In this document: positions 26,168 to 30,942 of the stretch, piece after piece
Layout: every line of letters begins with the position of its first letter
Position numbering within the stretch: position 1 is the first letter of the stretch
Assembly (NCBI GenBank): GCA_046047235.1
Contig: JBJOII010000048.1
Coordinates: 1-30,942, forward strand
Length of the DNA stretch: 30,942 bases
Source of the DNA: JBMTVN01 sp046047235
GTDB lineage: Bacteria; Verrucomicrobiota; Verrucomicrobiia; Limisphaerales; JAHDYP01
Reading direction: 5' to 3'
Translations under genes and position numbers: made by a program
Notes under the pieces: generated by a model
Database searches by the model: none
Told to the model about the DNA's origin: nothing
Seen by the model: the letters and a program-made list of their open reading frames with translations, nothing else

Positions 26168-27796
26168 ATGACCTCCCGACCCTCCCCCCCCACGCTGCTA
26201 CTCCTCATCGCCAGCACCCTGCTCCTCAACCCGACCACCCGAGCGGGCGACATCGAATACGGCGAAATGGCCGGCTACCTCATCGTCCCCAATAACGCCG
26301 TGGACGAAACCTACAACGCCGGATTCTCCCTCTACGCCGCCGCCTGGCCCCTCGTCCAAAACTACCCCGGCAACGAGTTTCAAACCGGCCTCTTCGGCAC
26401 CTGGATGCACCCCCACTACGACACCAAACCCACGGAACAACTCTACTCCGATATCGAAGGCGGCCTCGGCTGGTGGCGCGATACGCGCTTCGCCACGGAA
26501 ACCCCCAAGTTCATCATGGGCGGTGTCACGGTCAATTTCGCCACCTGGGCCAATGGCCCCGGCGCCGGCAAAGGCCGCGACTGGTCCAACCCCAACGGTA
26601 AATACGGCGTCGCCCAGCTCAGCCCCTGGGTCCTCTGGCCCCCCGATGGCCTCAACCTCAAGCAAGGCACCAGCGGCGAACTGTTCGGCTATGGCTACCT
26701 CCCCCTCCCGCTCACGGAACCCAAAACCACCACCGCCGGCAAACCCATCCCCACCGGCAACCAATGCTGGACGCTCTTCCTCAATACGGAAAACTTCAAA
26801 GGCCCCCTCACGTTCTTTACCCCGCACTTCTGGGTCGAACCCACTCTCGACCAACCCCGCCTCGCCGGCATGTTCCTCGATACCCGACCCTCCGAGTCCG
26901 GTCGCCCCCTCCAAATGGAAACCCAACATATCCCCGCCGCTCTCGCCTCAGATCACCAGGGCAATGCCTACGCCCGCGTCGCACCCACCTCCTTCCCCGC
27001 CGATGCCAACGGAAACTCCACCACCGTCCACCAAATCACTTCCTACTCCAAAAATGCACTCTGGACCGATGTAGAAGCCTGGTTCAAAAGCGGCTCACCC
27101 GCCAATTCCGAGATCCAAACCCAGGCCAGCAAACTCCATACCTTCAAACCCGGCGGCTATGCCACGTGGCGAATCTACGCACCCAATACTCCCAAGGAAG
27201 AACGCGCCTCGATCGATTGGACCTCCTTCGCCACCCCCACGGTGCATAACCCCTCCACCTATGGCTTCAAATGGAATCAACAAATCACCACCCAATCCAC
27301 CAACGGAAAACTCATCACTCTCCCCCAATTCTACCGACTCGATAAAAGCGGGAAGGAACCACGCTGGATCCCCATCCAACCCGACGAGGTCCCACCCGAA
27401 ACCGGCCTCGCCTCCATCAGCTTCCCCACCCCGGAACAACCCCCCGCCGAGCCCTACATCACCCCGGAAGAACCCGACAGCTCCTGGAAACAACCCGGCC
27501 CCGCCGCCGGCCCCTTCACCACCACGCTCGGTGACGGCAGCACGGTCACCTATGCCTGGTACCGCTTCGCCGATCAACCCGCCCTCCTCAACGCCGACCT
27601 CACCAAAGAACAACGCGAACAACTCCAACACCGCGTCGAACTCCTCCACCAACACTGGACCAAAGACCGCACCTACCTCCCCCCTCCCACCACCGGAACA
27701 CTCGCCAGCCTCGACCCCGCCCTCCTCGTCACCCCACCCAAAGGCCTCGAAATCGGCTACGTCCCCATCGTCACCAGACAAGCCGCCTCACGCTAA
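26168..27796 (+). CDS. unrecognised secreted protein
   Basis: 542 residues. The N-terminus PPTLLLLIASTLLLNPTTRAGD is a good signal peptide ending near ARA/TRA. The mature start has EYGEMAGYLIVPNNAVDETYNAGFSLYAAAWPLV and aromatic-rich runs such as GGLGWWRDTRF and NFATWANGPGAGKGRDWSN. Later segments are FTPHFWVEP, SYSKNALWTDVEAWF, a Pro-rich part (about 415-460) and KEQREQLQHRVELLHQHW. I recognise no catalytic motif or family. The frame stays open upstream to 25772, but the ATG at 26168 begins the signal peptide and the upstream part crosses the hairpins. It is followed 16 bases later by the PmoA gene, so the two probably share a transcript and may act on the same glycan substrate. Confidence 0.75.
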   Translation: MTSRPSPPTLLLLIASTLLLNPTTRAGDIEYGEMAGYLIVPNNAVDETYNAGFSLYAAAWPLVQNYPGNEFQTGLFGTWMHPHYDTKPTEQLYSDIEGGLGWWRDTRFATETPKFIMGGVTVNFATWANGPGAGKGRDWSNPNGKYGVAQLSPWVLWPPDGLNLKQGTSGELFGYGYLPLPLTEPKTTTAGKPIPTGNQCWTLFLNTENFKGPLTFFTPHFWVEPTLDQPRLAGMFLDTRPSESGRPLQMETQHIPAALASDHQGNAYARVAPTSFPADANGNSTTVHQITSYSKNALWTDVEAWFKSGSPANSEIQTQASKLHTFKPGGYATWRIYAPNTPKEERASIDWTSFATPTVHNPSTYGFKWNQQITTQSTNGKLITLPQFYRLDKSGKEPRWIPIQPDEVPPETGLASISFPTPEQPPAEPYITPEEPDSSWKQPGPAAGPFTTTLGDGSTVTYAWYRFADQPALLNADLTKEQREQLQHRVELLHQHWTKDRTYLPPPTTGTLASLDPALLVTPPKGLEIGYVPIVTRQAASR

Positions 27797-27812
27797 ACCC
27801 ACCATTCCCACC

Positions 27813-28750
27813 ATGAAAACCCTCTCCACTGCGCTCATCACTCTCCTCACCACACTCCTCCTCCCCAACCAAACGCTCGCCGATTGGGAACGCCCTGGAC
27901 CGACGGCACCACCACGCTCTGGCAATTCAGCTTCGACCCCGCCAAAGGCAAACCCTTCTTCCACCCCCTCGCCCCCGCCGGAAAACCCTCCCTCACCAAC
28001 TTCCGCCCCGCCGATCACCCCTGGCACTACGCCCTCTGGTTCTCCTGGAAATACATCGACCACCCCCAATCCCAAAACCACATCAACTACTGGGAAGAAA
28101 ACAGCGACGGCAAAGCCCAGGGCCGTACCCGATGGGAAACGCCCTCCATCGAAACCCAATCCGACGGCAGCGCCACCATCCGCATGAACCTCTCCTACAT
28201 CCATCCCTCAGGCAAAACCGCCCTCACAGAACAACGCACACTCCTCGTCTCTGAACCCACCCCCAACGGCAGCTACACCATCCACTGGACCGCCACCTTC
28301 ACCGCTGCCGATGAAGACCTCATCCTCGACCGCACCCCCATGCCCGACGAACCCCGCGGACAAGTCAACGGCGGCTACGCCGGCCTCAGCGCCCGCATGG
28401 CACCCCTCCCCACAACCATGTCCGTCATCACCACCTCCAGCCCCGTCGAATCGTTCTCGCGCAACCGCGCCCGCCCCAAAGCCTCAGCCGTCGCCTGTAA
28501 CTTCACTCTCAATTCCCAGGACCTCGGCAGCCTCACCTTCTGCTCCCACCCCGATAACACCACCGAAACCGCCGACTGGTACATCATCGATTCCCAGGCC
28601 ATGCCCTTCATCTGCCAGGCCATCCTGGCGCCCGAACCCAAAGCAGTCCCCGCCCACACCTCCTTCACTCTCCGCTACCAAATCACCGTCAGCCCCACCG
28701 CCACCTCCCCAGCCCAACTCCAACAAATCCTCCAGTCCTTCAACCCCTGA
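27813..28750 (+). CDS. PmoA-family (DUF6807) protein, apparent frameshift after the signal peptide
   Basis: The body, open from about 27884, has TDGTTTLWQFSFDP, PFFHPLAPAG, FRPADHPWHYALWFSW, NYWEENSDGKAQGRTRWE and NGGYAGLSARM, the pattern of the PmoA family of exported beta-sandwich proteins of unknown role, common near glycan-degradation genes. The body frame has no good start. In another frame, ATG at 27813 gives MKTLSTALITLLTTLLLPN, a clear signal peptide ending LADWER. Joining the two needs a one-base deletion-type shift near 27880-27900. So either the gene is broken, or there is one sequencing or assembly error. The start lies 16 bases after the upstream secreted gene's stop. The body without its signal could start at a TTG at 27884. 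Confidence 0.75.
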
Positions 28751-28867
28751 ATCTCGCGAACATCGGGAACCATAGCATCCCACCATCCATCTTTTTGCCT
28801 CCCCAATGTTTTTGCCTGAACCCCGCCTCCCCCCACATTCAGCAAACCAACATCCCCTCACCAACCC
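28751..28867. other. spacer before array 5
   Basis: No gene or clear terminator is seen. A weak candidate end-of-transcript signal is not evident. Confidence 0.3.
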
Positions 28868-29165
<298 letters not shown>

Positions 29166-29173
29166 GAAGAGGA

Positions 29174-29208
29174 ATAGCTAGGTTGCACGAAACCCCCAAC
29201 CTAGCTAT
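29174..29208. promoter_or_regulatory. perfect inverted repeat burying a start codon
   Basis: ATAGCTAGGTTG (29174-29185) and CAACCTAGCTAT (29197-29208) form a perfect 12-bp stem with an 11-base loop. The right arm contains the A and T of the radical SAM gene's ATG (29207-29209), and a purine-rich GGAAGAGG lies just left of the stem. It could be an RNA hairpin controlling translation, or an operator for a dimeric protein. Confidence 0.75.
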
Positions 29209-30544
29209 GCCTTCCCACGTGAAACGACTGCTCCTGGTCTCCCCCCTCGCACCAGAAAGCCTGCTCGGCGCCAGCTTCTACTTCCGCCTCCCCTGCTTCA
29301 GCCTCCTCCGCCTCGCCGCGCAAACCCCCAAAGACTGGGACGTCACCATCATCGACGAAAAGGTCGAACCCCTCGACCTCAACATCGATACCGACGTCGT
29401 GGGCATCACCGCCATGACCTGTTCGGCTCCCCGGGCCTACGAGATCGCCCGGCATTTCTCCGCGCGCGGCATCCCGGTGATCATGGGCGGCATCCATGCC
29501 ACCAGTCTGCCGGAGGAAGCCCTGCAGTATTGCACCAGCGTCGTGGTCGGCGAAGCCGAGAACCTCTGGCCCGAAGTCCTCGAAGCTGCCATGAACCGCT
29601 CGCTCAAACCCGTCTACCGTCACCACGACAAACTCCCCTCACTCCGAAACCTCCAACCTCTCAATTGGCAAAGCCTCCAACCCAAACACTACCTCCCCGT
29701 CCACTACGTCGAAACTACCCGCGGTTGCCCTTTGGACTGTGAGTTCTGTGCCGTCACCACCTTCTTCGGCGGCAGCTATCGCAACCGTCCCCTCCCCGAT
29801 GTCATCACGGAACTCGACCACCTCCGCCCCTTCGAAAACGCGCTCCTCAAAAACGTGCTCTTCTTCGTCGACGACAACATCGTCAGCAACCGCTCCTATG
29901 CCCGCCAGCTCCTCAGCCACCTCGCCGAACGCAACATCCGATGGCTAGGCCATGCCTCAGTCAACATCGCCAAGGACCCAGATATGCTCCAGCTCTGCCA
30001 GAAAAGCGGATGCATGGGCCTGCTCATCGGCTTCGAATCCCTCTCCCCAGAAACCATGCGCTCCATCGGCCGCAAAAGCCGACTCCAACACAACTACCTC
30101 GACGCCATCCACCGTATCCATGACCACGGCATCGGCATCGATGGCTCCTTCGTCTTCGGCTTCGATACCGATGACCCCGACGTGTTTGCCCGCACGCTCG
30201 ACTTCGTCACGCTCGCCGGAATCGAGGCCCCTTACTTCTCCATCCTCACCCCCTATCCGGGAACTCGACTCTACGAACGCATGGCCCGCGACCAGCGCAT
30301 CACCTGCACCGACTGGACCCGCTACGACACCAGCCATGTCGTCTTCCAACCCCTCACCATGTCCCCGAATCAACTCCTCGAAGGCTATTGGAATACGTTC
30401 CAAGCCACTTACTCACCCAAAGGCATCGCCGACCGGCTCCGCAACACCACCGCCCCCAAAGACTTCTTCTACCCCATGAACCTCGGCTTCCGCTTCTCCA
30501 TCGAAGAACGCCTCCGCAACACCCACCTCACCGCACAAAACTAG
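29207..30544 (+). CDS. B12-binding-type radical SAM protein
   Basis: 445 residues. The N-terminal part (LLLVSPLAPESLL, WDVTIIDEKVEPLD, DVVGITAMTCSAPRAYEIA, PVIMGGIHATSLPEEA, VVVGEAENLWPE) is the cobalamin-binding-like Rossmann domain. The radical SAM core has TTRGCPLDCEFCAVT with C174, C178 and C181 for the [4Fe-4S] cluster, then FVDDNIVSN and GCMGLLIGFESLS. The C-terminus (LTPYPGTRLYERM, DTSHVVFQP, FFYPMNLGFRF) fits proteins of the HpnJ/HpnP/DUF4070 type; the exact reaction (methylation, rearrangement or coupling) cannot be read from the sequence. The ATG at 29207 is in the stem described at 29174-29208. The frame continues upstream into the repeats, which is not coding. Confidence 0.9.
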   Translation: MPSHVKRLLLVSPLAPESLLGASFYFRLPCFSLLRLAAQTPKDWDVTIIDEKVEPLDLNIDTDVVGITAMTCSAPRAYEIARHFSARGIPVIMGGIHATSLPEEALQYCTSVVVGEAENLWPEVLEAAMNRSLKPVYRHHDKLPSLRNLQPLNWQSLQPKHYLPVHYVETTRGCPLDCEFCAVTTFFGGSYRNRPLPDVITELDHLRPFENALLKNVLFFVDDNIVSNRSYARQLLSHLAERNIRWLGHASVNIAKDPDMLQLCQKSGCMGLLIGFESLSPETMRSIGRKSRLQHNYLDAIHRIHDHGIGIDGSFVFGFDTDDPDVFARTLDFVTLAGIEAPYFSILTPYPGTRLYERMARDQRITCTDWTRYDTSHVVFQPLTMSPNQLLEGYWNTFQATYSPKGIADRLRNTTAPKDFFYPMNLGFRFSIEERLRNTHLTAQN

Positions 30545-30563
30545 CCCCCCCGGGAGACCGGAG

Positions 30564-30637
<74 letters not shown>

Positions 30638-30847
30638 AAAGCCATCACCCGCCCCAACCACACGGCAAGCATTCGCGTCTATCAGCATCCATTCATGGCC
30701 AGCAAACTCAGCTATTCGCGTCCATTCGCGTCCATTCGCGGTTGGAAAGCCCTCATACCAATTCGCGTCCATTGGCGTCCATTCGCGGTTGGAAAGCTCC
30801 CATCCCTATCCGCGTCCGTTAGCGTCCATTCGCGGTCAACAACAGAG

Positions 30848-30861
30848 GTCAGGAGTCAGGA
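30848..30861 (+). repeat. 7-bp minisatellite, 2 units
   Basis: Two GTCAGGA units, then GTCAAAAGCC. It has the same flanks as the longer copies at 28909 and 30564. Confidence 0.9.
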
Positions 30862-30942
30862 GTCAAAAGCCATCACCCGCCCCAACCACACGGCAAGCAT
30901 TCGCGTCTATCAGCATCCATTCATGGTCAGCAAACTCAGCTA

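Noticed and set aside
27870..27900. Programmed -1 frameshift in the PmoA gene
   Set aside because: No slippery heptamer or following stem is evident near the frame change.

Overview
The window looks like a chromosomal segment of a Verrucomicrobiota (PVC-superphylum) bacterium. The signs are a Planctomycete-type cytochrome c (PSD1) gene overlapping a DUF1501 gene, an H-X9-DG-type prepilin-like protein, GH172, PmoA and GH99 secreted glycan-related proteins, and a family of short intergenic repeats. The assignment is by gene content and style, not by a phylogenetic marker. The + strand is strongly C-rich and G-poor through most of the window whichever strand is coding, so + genes use C-ending codons and - genes use G/T-ending codons.

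Layout. 1-6.7 kb: secreted GH99-like endo-mannosidase, a small DUF6122 membrane protein (-), a large secreted GH2-like protein, and a YdjM-like membrane protein (-). 7.0-9.5 kb: hisD-hisC on the - strand. 10.0-13.5 kb: housekeeping genes on +, namely infC (TTG start), rnhB, yraN, mutM, then tRNA-Asn(GTT). 13.5-14.3 kb: a GIY-YIG domain ORF directly behind the tRNA, and a CPXCG zinc-ribbon-like protein. 14.5-18.1 kb: two SUMF1/FGE-like secreted paralogues flanking an FAD-dependent halogenase-like oxidoreductase. 18.2-20 kb: GH172 (DUF2961) protein, tail to tail with the next unit. 20-25.9 kb, - strand: a small membrane protein, a prepilin-like protein, PSD1 cytochrome and DUF1501 protein. 26.2-28.8 kb: an unrecognised secreted 542-residue protein followed by a PmoA-family (DUF6807) protein whose signal peptide and body are in different frames. 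29.2-30.5 kb: a B12-binding-type radical SAM protein.

Many intergenic spaces are filled by arrays built from a 10-bp-period motif (GCGTCCATTC/G... ending GCGGT). All six arrays point the same way on the + strand. Some carry a 7-bp minisatellite (GTCAGGA) at different copy numbers. One array has supplied the C-terminus and stop codon of hisC. The most unusual items are these repeats, a 12-bp perfect inverted repeat that buries the start codon of the radical SAM gene, the halogenase-like gene between two SUMF1 paralogues, twin hairpins upstream of the unrecognised secreted gene, and the frameshift in the PmoA gene.

Functionally the accessory part looks like polysaccharide use (GH99, GH2, GH172, PmoA, PSD1/DUF1501). 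The centre is core translation and DNA-repair housekeeping. No phage, transposase, integrase, CRISPR or toxin-antitoxin gene was recognised.
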